Part shown: positions 9,061-16,836 of the stretch, in pieces
Position numbering within the stretch: position 1 is the stretch's first letter
Layout of the letters: every line of letters begins with the position of its first letter
NCBI RefSeq assembly: GCF_016862195.1
Contig: NZ_BOMM01000052.1
Span: 62,001-126,000 of the forward strand
DNA length: 64,000 nucleotides
Source of the DNA: Paractinoplanes ferrugineus
GTDB taxonomy: Bacteria; Actinomycetota; Actinomycetes; Mycobacteriales; Micromonosporaceae
Reading direction: 5' to 3'
The notes under the pieces: model-generated
Database searches by the model: none
What the model saw: only the letters and a program-made list of their open reading frames with translations
Told to the model about the DNA's origin: nothing
Position numbers and translations under genes: made by a program

Positions 9061-10581
9061 ATGAAATTTCAGTTCCCGCCGCGCTCGACGCGCGGAGCGG
9101 TCCTCGGGTTCGCCTGGTCCCAGGTCGCCCTGGTCATGGCCGGTGTCATCGCCGCCGTCGTGGCCCTCAACCTGCTGGTCGCCGGCCAGCGCGGCGCGGC
9201 GATCGCTGCCATGGCGGGCTGCGTGCTGCTGGTGACGCTCGGGCTGCTGCGTTTCAAAGGCCGCCGGGTGACCGAGTGGGCGCCGATCGTGGCCGGAGCT
9301 CTGCTGCAACGCCGGGCCGGGCAGAGCGACTACCGCGGCGGCCCGTACGCGCCGAACAGCGTCGACCGGTGGATGGACCTGCCCGGGCCGGCCGCCGCCT
9401 ACGTGTGGCTCGAGGCGACCGCCGCCGACGGCACCACGCAGATCGGGTTGCTGCACCACCGCCGCGAGAAGACGGTGACCGCGGCCCTGACCTGCTACGG
9501 CACCAACCTCATCCTGGCCGACCGCGACGTCCAGGCGCAGCGGCTGACCGACTGGGCGCAGCTGCTCAACATCCTCGGCAGCGAGTACGCCGACGCCGGG
9601 CTGATCCGGTGGTCGGTGACCTCCCGGGCGGTGCCGGACACCGGCAACGCCGCCCAGCGGTATCTGGTCAACCGAGCCGTCGACACCACCTCGACGGCGT
9701 ACCGGTCCCTTGCCCAGCTGACCGCCGCGGCAGCCCCGGCGGCGCAGCGCCACGAGATCTACCTGTCGGTGGTGTTCGACATCGCCCGGCTCTCCGGCGA
9801 GATCGCCGACGCCGGCGGGACGGACACGGCCATCGCCGCGGTGGTGCTGGACCGGCTGACCGGTATCGAGGCCGCCGTGCTCGAAGCCGGGATCACCACC
9901 GGCGGCTGGCTCTCGCCACGCGCCTACGCCGCCGTCATCCGTACCCAATTCGACCCCGACGATCAGGAAGTCGTCGACCTGCGCGCCAGCACCGCCCCGA
10001 CCGGCGACGCCGGCCCGACGGCGGCGGGAGTCGAACCGCGGCTGGCCGGGCCGATCGCCGCCCGCACCGTCGGCTGGACCACCTACCAGCACGACTCAGC
10101 ATTCTCGAGAACGCTGTGGGTGGCGCAGATGCCGCGGCAGCTGGTCGCGGCGACGTGGCTGAGCCCGCTCTACATGCGCACCACCTGCCGCCGCACCGTC
10201 ACCCTGGTCGCCCAGCCCGTCCCGGCCGCGGTGGCGCAGCTGGCCACCCGCCGGGAGAAGGTGTCCCGCGCCGGTGACGAAGTCACCAAACGCAAACTGC
10301 GGCTGGTCCGGACCGCCCGGGAGGACGACGAGGCCCGCGCCGTCGAGCAGATCGACCGGGAGCAGGCCGCCGGTCACGTGCGCTACCGCCACGCCCTGCT
10401 GGTCACCGTCACCGCGCCCACCATCCCGGACCTCGACCGGGATGTGCGCTCGGTCAAACGGATCCTCTCCCGCGCCGGATGTGAAGCCATCGTCCTGGCC
10501 GGCGAGCAGGACCAAGCCTTCGCCGCCGGAGCCCTGCCGCTGGCGCGCGGGTTGAAGCCCGCCCGGGGGTGGTCCGCGTGA
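9061..10581 (+). CDS. SCO6880-family conjugal transfer protein, VirB3/VirB4-N-like
   Basis: 506 aa with two N-terminal membrane helices (about residues 17-38 and 42-62), as in PrgI/VirB3-type proteins. A long soluble domain follows that resembles the N-terminal half of VirB4/TrbE ATPases, with no Walker motif. RRLTDWAQLLN and GWTTYQHDSAFSRTLWV are typical of SCO6880-like proteins next to a separate ATPase gene. The start has GAAGAGAAGAG just before ATG. It overlaps the next gene by GTGA. Reading: VirB3 plus the non-catalytic half of VirB4, working with the ATPase encoded immediately after. Confidence 0.75.
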   Translation: MKFQFPPRSTRGAVLGFAWSQVALVMAGVIAAVVALNLLVAGQRGAAIAAMAGCVLLVTLGLLRFKGRRVTEWAPIVAGALLQRRAGQSDYRGGPYAPNSVDRWMDLPGPAAAYVWLEATAADGTTQIGLLHHRREKTVTAALTCYGTNLILADRDVQAQRLTDWAQLLNILGSEYADAGLIRWSVTSRAVPDTGNAAQRYLVNRAVDTTSTAYRSLAQLTAAAAPAAQRHEIYLSVVFDIARLSGEIADAGGTDTAIAAVVLDRLTGIEAAVLEAGITTGGWLSPRAYAAVIRTQFDPDDQEVVDLRASTAPTGDAGPTAAGVEPRLAGPIAARTVGWTTYQHDSAFSRTLWVAQMPRQLVAATWLSPLYMRTTCRRTVTLVAQPVPAAVAQLATRREKVSRAGDEVTKRKLRLVRTAREDDEARAVEQIDREQAAGHVRYRHALLVTVTAPTIPDLDRDVRSVKRILSRAGCEAIVLAGEQDQAFAAGALPLARGLKPARGWSA

Positions 10582-12146
10582 GCCGCCGCGTCCTGCGCCG
10601 CGAAGGATCCCTCGCAGACCGCATCCAGCAGCGCGCCGCCGCCGGCGACCTCGCCCGCGCCCAGGCCGCCCTGCACCGCGAACAGCGGGCGCTGACCCGG
10701 CAGGAAGACCGGCTGCTCGGCCCCGTGCCGGTCGGCCGGCGCGGCGCCTACGGCCACGCCGCCGGGCGGGTGTTCTGGCAGATGCAACTACCGCCGCTGA
10801 CCACCACCTCCGCCCAGCTCTGCTCCGTGTACCCGTTCGTGTCCGACCCGGGCCTGCCGGTCGACGGGCCGCTGATCGGCCTTGAGGTCTACTCCCGCAG
10901 CGCGTTCACCTTCAGCCTGCACGAGCTTTACCGGGCGAAAGTCATCACCGCCCCGAACATGGTCGTGACCGGTGAGATCGGCAGCGCGAAGTCGTCTCTG
11001 CTCAAAACCCTCGCCTTCCGCGGTATCCCGTTCGGGACCCGCTTCTACGGCACCGACTACAAGGGCGAATACGAACAGCTCGCCGCCGCCGCAGGGATCA
11101 CACCAGTACGGATCGGACCGGGGCTCGGCGTCATCATGAACCCCCTCGCAGGGATTCGCCGCTACCCGCAGCAGACCGAGGCCCAGTGGCGGCAGTTGCA
11201 GCGCTCACGCCGGCTGCTGCTGCTCGAAGGACTCCTGGAGATCCAGCTCGGCGGGCCGCTGCAGGAAGCCGAACGCTCGCTGCTGGAGTACGCCGTCGAC
11301 GCGGTCACCCGCGAACACGACGCGAGCGCCGGCCGGCTGGCCACCCCCACCCTGTCCGCAGTGCTCGCCGCGACCGGCGACCCCGCGCTGTGGCAGCACC
11401 GCCTCGACCAGCTCGCCTACCCCGTCGACACGTTTGTCACCGACTCCCGCCGGGTGCGTCTGGCCCTCGAGCGGCTCATCTCCGGGGCGCTGGGTGGGGT
11501 GTTCGACGGACCAGTCGCATCCAACGCCCGCCTCGACTTCGGCCAGCCCGGCGCGATCCTCGACCTGCGCACCATCCGGGCCTCGGATCAGATGACTGCG
11601 ATGGCGATGACCTGCGCCCAGTCCTGGCTGGAGACCGAGCTGTCGGCACCGGATGCCCCGCCGCGGGTGTGCTTCTACGACGAGTTCGCGCTCATCGCCC
11701 GCCATTTGCCGCTGATCCGGCGCATGCGCGAACAGCTGAAGCTGGCCCGGGCGCTGGGCATCGCCAACGTTCTGGCCTTCCACCGGTTCAGTGATCTGGC
11801 GGCGTCCGGGTCGGCCGACTCCGAACAGGTCCGGATCGCCCGCGGCCTGATCGAGGACTCCGGCGTACGCGTCTCGTACCGCCAAGCCACCGGCAGTCTG
11901 GAACAGGCCCGTGAATTCCTCGGCACGAGTGATGTCGAGACCGACCTGATGCGCTACCTGCGCCAAGGTGTCGGACTGTGGAAGATCGGCACCCGCTCCT
12001 TCGTCGTCAAACACCAGCTGTCGCGCCTGGAGACGGCGATAGTGCACACCGACAGCCGCATGGAAACAGACGAGCCGTCCGCCCCGGTTGACGGCGTCGA
12101 CTACGACGCCCGGCTGGCCGCCGCCACCGACGGGACGGCCGCGTGA
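10578..12146 (+). CDS. VirB4/TraC-type conjugation ATPase
   Basis: 522 aa from the GTG overlapping the previous stop. Walker A is VVTGEIGSAKSSLLK (around residues 128-142) and Walker B is VCFYDEFALIA (around 365-375). AMTCAQSWLETEL and the C-terminal LFV/VKHQLS region follow VirB4 order. It lacks the usual N-terminal half, which seems to be supplied by the preceding gene. Known role of the family: cytoplasmic hexameric ATPase energising assembly and substrate movement. Its stop overlaps the next start. Confidence 0.82.
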   Translation: MSRRVLRREGSLADRIQQRAAAGDLARAQAALHREQRALTRQEDRLLGPVPVGRRGAYGHAAGRVFWQMQLPPLTTTSAQLCSVYPFVSDPGLPVDGPLIGLEVYSRSAFTFSLHELYRAKVITAPNMVVTGEIGSAKSSLLKTLAFRGIPFGTRFYGTDYKGEYEQLAAAAGITPVRIGPGLGVIMNPLAGIRRYPQQTEAQWRQLQRSRRLLLLEGLLEIQLGGPLQEAERSLLEYAVDAVTREHDASAGRLATPTLSAVLAATGDPALWQHRLDQLAYPVDTFVTDSRRVRLALERLISGALGGVFDGPVASNARLDFGQPGAILDLRTIRASDQMTAMAMTCAQSWLETELSAPDAPPRVCFYDEFALIARHLPLIRRMREQLKLARALGIANVLAFHRFSDLAASGSADSEQVRIARGLIEDSGVRVSYRQATGSLEQAREFLGTSDVETDLMRYLRQGVGLWKIGTRSFVVKHQLSRLETAIVHTDSRMETDEPSAPVDGVDYDARLAAATDGTAA

Positions 12147-14002
12147 TGGCCCGCCCTCCGCTGTCCTCACCCGGGCACCGCCCGCCCCGGCAAGGCCGGG
12201 CCCGCGCCGACATCCTCGGCCGGCTGATCCTGCTCGTGCTCTTCGTCGTGGTCGCCGTGATCGGCGTGGTGTCGCTGTGGGCGGCCGGTCAGCTGTCCGC
12301 GCTGCTGGCCCACCAGCAGTGGTCGGACACCACGATCGGGCAGACGCCCGGAATCCTGGTGCGCCTGACCGGCCACCTGGACAGGCCCGCTGACGCGTGG
12401 CCGGCGACCGCCCGCCCCGTCATCGGGGGCGCGTGGCTGCTGTATCCGCTGTGGGCGCTCACGTTCTTCGGCACCCTGGCCGGGATCGGCGCGCCGGCGC
12501 TGCACGTGGCCAAGACCCGCATGCGCCGCAGCGGCTTCGCCACCAACGCCGATCTGCACCGGACGCTGACCGCCGACGCGGTCCGCAAGCGGGTCGACGT
12601 CGTGCGTCCCGGCCTGACGATCCTCGACACCGACGACGAACTCACCCACGCGACCAAGACCGCCCGCCGACAGGATCCGCTCGAGGTCGCCCGTTTCCTG
12701 GGCAACGACGCCACCAGCGGCCGACCGCTGTACCTGGCCAACGAATACACCCTGCTCGCCGCCGCGGTGCCGCGCTTCGGCAACAAAACCACCCGCTACG
12801 TGATCCCCGCGGTCGCCGACGCGCGCGGCGCGGTCCTCACCACCTCCACCCGCCTGGACGTCGCGGAGATCACCTACGACCGCCGGGCCGCGATCGGCCC
12901 GACCTACATCTTCGAGCCGCAAGGCGAGATCCGCGGTGTGCCCCGCATGGCGTGGTCACCGATCGAAGGCGCCGACGACCAGATCGTCGCGATGCTGCGA
13001 GCAAATGGTTTCGCGGCGGGCTCCGGTATCGGCGACGAGTCGGTGGAGAACGGCAAGTGGTTCCGCGACCAGGCCGCCACCATCTTGCGTGGTCTGCTGC
13101 ATGCCGCTGCGCTCGATGAGCAGGCCACCATGCTCGACGTTCTCGCGTGGTCGCAGAACCCGGCCAACTCCCGTCCCGAGCGGATTCTGCGGGCGCACGG
13201 CGTCGACTCCTGGGCCGACCGGCTCGCCCGGCACCGCGAAACCAGCGGCCGGGCCCGCGACACCATCCAAACCGTCGTCTCCGGCGCTCTGGACGCGTTC
13301 AACGACCCGCGCGTGCTGACTGCGTGTTCACCGCCGCGCGGAACGCAGTTCAAACCGGTCGACTGGCTGCGCGAGTCGGGCACGATCTTTTTGGTCGGCA
13401 CCCGCGACGCCCAAGCGCTGATCGCGCCGCTGCTCGCCGCGTTGAGCGAGGACATCCTCTATCAGGCCAAACGCCTCGCCCTGACCGCACCAGGCGGGCG
13501 GATAGAACCGACGCTGTACTTCATCGGCGACGAGATCACCAACATCGCACCCCTGCCGTCACTGCCGTCGCTGATGAACGAGGGCGGCGGCTCCGGCATC
13601 GCCGTCAGCATCTTCGCCCAAAACCTGCACCAGCTACGCGAACGATGGGGCGACAAGGGCGGACGGGCCATCGCCGACTCCGCCAGCGCCCGGCTACTCA
13701 TCGGCGGCAGCACCGACGTCACCGGCATGCGCGACGCCCAAGCCCTGGCCGGGCAGGTCACCGACATCACCTCCAGCCACTCCTGGGGCGGCGGCCGGGC
13801 CACGGTCAACGAAAGCGCCCGCCGGGAAAACCTCCTGGATCTGGCCGACCTGCGCACCCTGCCCGAAGGCCGCGCCCTCGCCTTGGTCGGCAACCTTCCA
13901 CCGGTCGAGCTCGCCGTGCCCGCGTGGTGGGAACGCCCCGACGCCGGCGAGCTGACCGCCGGCCGCGACGCCTTCCGCAAACGCCTTGCCGAGGCGGCCT
14001 GA
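12143..14002 (+). CDS. VirD4/TraG-like type IV coupling protein with altered Walker A
   Basis: 619 aa from the coupled GTG (an ATG is available at 12146). Two membrane helices occur at the N-terminus (about residues 28-52 and 95-118). Then comes the TraG-like P-loop region VPRFGNKTTRYVIPAV, and Walker B TLYFIGDEI (near residue 455). FAQNLHQLRERWG and a C-terminal DIT-S-HSWG segment complete the fold. Homologues usually read PR-x-GKTT in the loop; here an Asn stands between Gly and Lys (FGNKTT), one residue longer. The role is to bring the relaxase-DNA complex to the channel. It overlaps the next gene (TGATG). Confidence 0.8.
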   Translation: MMARPPLSSPGHRPPRQGRARADILGRLILLVLFVVVAVIGVVSLWAAGQLSALLAHQQWSDTTIGQTPGILVRLTGHLDRPADAWPATARPVIGGAWLLYPLWALTFFGTLAGIGAPALHVAKTRMRRSGFATNADLHRTLTADAVRKRVDVVRPGLTILDTDDELTHATKTARRQDPLEVARFLGNDATSGRPLYLANEYTLLAAAVPRFGNKTTRYVIPAVADARGAVLTTSTRLDVAEITYDRRAAIGPTYIFEPQGEIRGVPRMAWSPIEGADDQIVAMLRANGFAAGSGIGDESVENGKWFRDQAATILRGLLHAAALDEQATMLDVLAWSQNPANSRPERILRAHGVDSWADRLARHRETSGRARDTIQTVVSGALDAFNDPRVLTACSPPRGTQFKPVDWLRESGTIFLVGTRDAQALIAPLLAALSEDILYQAKRLALTAPGGRIEPTLYFIGDEITNIAPLPSLPSLMNEGGGSGIAVSIFAQNLHQLRERWGDKGGRAIADSASARLLIGGSTDVTGMRDAQALAGQVTDITSSHSWGGGRATVNESARRENLLDLADLRTLPEGRALALVGNLPPVELAVPAWWERPDAGELTAGRDAFRKRLAEAA

Positions 14003-14616
14003 TGGACGCCTTCGACTTCCAACTGCCCGACGACCCGAGCCCGGACATGGTCGCGGCCGCCCAGCTCGCCGCCACCGTCGCCCGGCTCGCCGAAGCCGTC
14101 GACACCCTGCACCAGCAACACCTCGCCTTTGTCGACACCGTCACCCGAGGCCAGAGTGCAGGGCCGCGCAAGGCCCCGCCGAGCGTTCCGTGGCCGCTGC
14201 GCTGGGCCGAGCTCGACCGCGACGCCGCCGCGCAGGCGTGGGCGTGGCTGATCGACTGGGTCGGCTGGGCCGTCGACCGGTACCAACTGGTCGAAGAGAT
14301 CCCGGCCTGCTGGTACCAGCACCCACCCCTGATCGAGGAACTGACGGGGCTCGCCGCCGCCTGGCACACCGCCTACGACGACGCGGCCCCGGCGGACGGG
14401 CCGCTGCTGTGGCACGAACGCTTTGCCCGCGCCCGGCTGCGGCTGCGCGACTGGGACGACTACACCCGCTGCCGCAACGGCACCCACAACGAGCGGCACC
14501 TCGACCTCAGCTGGCCCGACGCGTGGCGCGAGGCCGCACTGCTGATCGCCGACGCCGACCTCGCCGGCCGGCCGGCCTCGACGCCGGCCGGTAGCCCGCG
14601 GGAGGCGACGTCGTGA
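14002..14616 (+). CDS. DUF4913-family protein of conjugative elements
   Basis: 204 aa. The central part (residues 60-165) with many Trp (PWPLRWAELD, AWAWLIDWVGWAVDRY, CWYQHPPLIEEL, AAWHTAYDD) matches the DUF4913 pattern found in actinobacterial plasmids and integrative elements. The N-terminal 50 residues look like a short coiled coil. No catalytic motif. It starts at the ATG overlapping the coupling-protein stop and ends at a GTGA overlap, so it is expressed with the transfer genes. Role unknown; position suggests an accessory to the coupling protein. Confidence 0.7.
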   Translation: MDAFDFQLPDDPSPDMVAAAQLAATVARLAEAVDTLHQQHLAFVDTVTRGQSAGPRKAPPSVPWPLRWAELDRDAAAQAWAWLIDWVGWAVDRYQLVEEIPACWYQHPPLIEELTGLAAAWHTAYDDAAPADGPLLWHERFARARLRLRDWDDYTRCRNGTHNERHLDLSWPDAWREAALLIADADLAGRPASTPAGSPREATS

Positions 14617-14921
14617 CCATGCCCGCCGAAGTCACCACTGACGCCGCCTGGGACCGCCTCAACACGCTCCTGCGGGCCATGTACCGCGACGTCGACGACC
14701 TCTACCAGCGCATCACCGACCCCGAACCCGAAGAGGAAGAACCCGAGACAGAGGAGACCGAACCCGTGAGCGACCTGGACGCCGAATACGACGCCGAAGA
14801 CCACTACCGCGCCGCCGAATACGCCGACGAGGAACGCGAACGCCTCGACGCCGAGACCGACGGCCGCCTCGACGGCGACTACGACACCGACGCCTACGAC
14901 GACCCCGGCCTGGAGGACTGA
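14613..14921 (+). CDS. Small, very acidic hypothetical protein
   Basis: 102 aa starting at a coupled GTG (GTGA). The first ~35 residues are helical; the rest is extremely rich in Glu and Asp (EEEEPETEETE, later DGDYDTDAYDD) and probably disordered. Acidic tails of this kind occur in proteins that mimic DNA or bind basic partners, but nothing identifies a family. Overlaps on both sides make it a genuine operon member. Confidence 0.6.
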   Translation: MTMPAEVTTDAAWDRLNTLLRAMYRDVDDLYQRITDPEPEEEEPETEETEPVSDLDAEYDAEDHYRAAEYADEERERLDAETDGRLDGDYDTDAYDDPGLED

Positions 14922-15202
14922 TGCCCGGCCACACCACACTTGCTGACGCCGGCGACCTCGCGGACGATGCGGCCACCGGCCACCCGGTCGGCAGCGACTT
15001 CCTGCTGTACCTCGACATCCTTCGCGCACTCGACGAGCAGAGCGCCGCCGTCAACAGCGCACTGCTCGCGGCGCACACCGCCGATACCGCACCGCAACGC
15101 CGCACCGCGCTGACCAGCCTGCACAGCCGACTGCGTGACATGGCCGCCACCGCCAACGACGCCCTCGGCAACTGGCCCGAACGCAGCGACGTACCGGCAT
15201 GA
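14921..15202 (+). CDS. Small hypothetical helical protein
   Basis: 93 aa starting at an ATG that overlaps the previous stop (TGATG) and ending in an ATGA overlap. Two amphipathic helices (about residues 25-55 and 60-85); no cysteine or membrane segment. Its place between transfer genes is the only functional clue. Confidence 0.55.
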   Translation: MPGHTTLADAGDLADDAATGHPVGSDFLLYLDILRALDEQSAAVNSALLAAHTADTAPQRRTALTSLHSRLRDMAATANDALGNWPERSDVPA

Positions 15203-15405
15203 ACAACTGCCGGTCGGCAGTCGCCGGCAGTCTCGTCGTCGCCGCGACGCAGGGACGCGGCTCCACCGCGCCGCCCGAGTCCGCCACGAGCACCAGCCAG
15301 GCGGCCCCTGTCAGCAGGCCACGCCGCAACGCCGCGATTCCGCGCGTCACCGGAACCGGCGCGCGAGGGCTGATCGACGCCACCCGGCCGGCACCGACAC
15401 CATGA
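15199..15405 (+). CDS. Small hypothetical protein
   Basis: 68 aa between two ATGA overlaps (15199-15202 and 15402-15405). Weakly hydrophobic N-terminus (SAVAGSLVVAATQG), otherwise Ala/Thr/Arg-rich. No family recognised. The coupled overlaps on both ends argue that it is translated. Confidence 0.45.
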   Translation: MNNCRSAVAGSLVVAATQGRGSTAPPESATSTSQAAPVSRPRRNAAIPRVTGTGARGLIDATRPAPTP

Positions 15406-15491
15406 CGCAGCAGACCCGGATGACTGGCACCGCTGGCCCTTCAGCCGGGTCATCGGGCGCTGTTCCCTGCGCATCTCGGCGGCAGCCATGA
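15402..15491 (+). CDS. 29-codon coupling ORF
   Basis: ATG at 15402 overlaps the upstream stop (ATGA), and its own stop overlaps the transglycosylase start at 15488 (ATGA). It encodes MTQQTRMTGTAGPSAGSSG and ten further residues. It is too short for standard gene callers and looks like a device to carry ribosomes from gene to gene rather than a functional peptide, though the peptide may be made. Confidence 0.45.
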   Translation: MTQQTRMTGTAGPSAGSSGAVPCASRRQP

Positions 15492-16483
15492 GCAACCGCG
15501 TCGTCGCCCTGGTGGTGGGCGCCTTCCTGCTCGTCGGCTCCTGCCTCGCCGGACCCTTGCTGTTGCTGACCAGCGTCAACGACGAGTGCGTCCCCGCGCC
15601 GGTGACCTCAATGGCCGGCAGCCCGCCCACCGTAGGTCAGTGGGACGCCGAGCAACTGGCCAACGCTCGCACGATCGTCAATGTCGGCACCGACCGGCGA
15701 ATCCCGGCACGCGGCCAGATCATCGCGCTCGCGACCGCCATGCAGGAGTCCGGGCTGCACAACCTCGCCGGCGGCGACCGAGATTCGGTCGGCTTGTTCC
15801 AGCAGCGGCCCAGCCAAGGCTGGGGAACCCCAGCCCAGATCGCCGATCCTGTCTACGCCGCCGGCAAGTTCTACGACAAACTCGCCACCATCCGCGGCTG
15901 GCAGACCATGCCGCTGACCGAAGCCGCGCAAGCCGTCCAAGGCTCCTCCCTGCCCAACGCCTACGCGAAGTGGGAAGACGACGCCACCGCACTCGGCCAA
16001 CAACTCGGAGCCGGCACTGGCAATGCAGCGGACTGCTCGACCACCACCGCCGCCATGGCAGACCCGGTTGAACGCAACCCCGACGGCTCCTGGCCGAAAG
16101 AGCCGTGCAGCATCCGGCCCGATCCGACCACCGGCTCCGGCTGCCTGACGCCGAGGACGTTGCACCTCGTGCAACAGGCCGAAGCAGCCGGCTTCCCGAA
16201 GCCCGGCTGCTACCGCGTCGACGATCACGGCGAGCACCCCCAGGGCCGCGCCTGCGACTTCATGATGACCTCCGGCGGCGAAGCGTCCGGAGCCCAGAAA
16301 GCCTGCGGCGACGCGATGGCCGTATGGGCCGTCGCCAACGCCGACCGCCTCGGCATCAAGTACGTCATCTGGTTCCGCCGCATCTGGACCCGCTCCGAAG
16401 GCTGGCACGCCTACAACAACCCCTTCGGCGGCGATGACCCGAGTGGATGGCACACCAACCACGTCCACATCAGCCTCGAGTGA
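15488..16483 (+). CDS. Secreted lytic transglycosylase-like cell-wall hydrolase of the transfer operon
   Basis: 331 aa. An N-terminal membrane anchor or signal (residues 5-28) precedes a lysozyme-like domain: ATAMQESGLHNL supplies the catalytic Glu, and RDSVGLFQQRPSQGWG is the substrate-groove motif of transglycosylase SLT/NlpD-associated conjugation proteins. The C-terminal third (HPQGRACDFM, then EGWHAYNN and WHTNHVHIS) matches the ARB_07466-like, VanY-related module with a putative metal-binding HxxGxAxD and HVH. Known role in conjugation: local opening of peptidoglycan for the channel. Last gene of the coupled chain. Confidence 0.8.
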   Translation: MSNRVVALVVGAFLLVGSCLAGPLLLLTSVNDECVPAPVTSMAGSPPTVGQWDAEQLANARTIVNVGTDRRIPARGQIIALATAMQESGLHNLAGGDRDSVGLFQQRPSQGWGTPAQIADPVYAAGKFYDKLATIRGWQTMPLTEAAQAVQGSSLPNAYAKWEDDATALGQQLGAGTGNAADCSTTTAAMADPVERNPDGSWPKEPCSIRPDPTTGSGCLTPRTLHLVQQAEAAGFPKPGCYRVDDHGEHPQGRACDFMMTSGGEASGAQKACGDAMAVWAVANADRLGIKYVIWFRRIWTRSEGWHAYNNPFGGDDPSGWHTNHVHISLE

Positions 16484-16836
16484 AAAGATTGAAAGTTTCA
16501 TCTGATGATGGATTCGCGCCGTTGGCCAACGGTCAACGAAGCTGTCACCAGCGGCAACTTCGCCCGCGAGGAGATCTTACTGTTGTGGCCCTGATCGATG
16601 GACTATCCGGGTCTCCACTTGTCCACGAATCGAGCGGCAACTGGACTGTTTACGCGGGGGAACACAGCCGGTGAGTCCATCCGATTACACCACTCGAATA
16701 CCTATACCGCCCGGCAACCAGCAACAATTCGCATGCACTGATTTGCCGATGAACGGGTGTCCAGCGTCCCCCTCACGTGAGCGACCCGGGTTCTACATGT
16801 CGCGAAGTGGTCTCAAGGCGTGCATCGTCCGGTCGA
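16484..16836. other. Intergenic region between transfer operon and cargo
   Basis: 353 bases that hold repeat copy R1 (16696-16753) and no supported gene. Base composition falls here from the GC-rich operon to the lower-GC cargo gene. Confidence 0.5.
16696..16753 (+). repeat. Repeat R1, partner of R2
   Basis: About 58 bases whose order of blocks (GAATA, CCCGGCAACCAGCAACA, CATGCACTGATTT, GCCGATGA) recurs at 19582-19640 in the same orientation. The two copies flank the nuclease-STAND gene. Confidence 0.65.
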
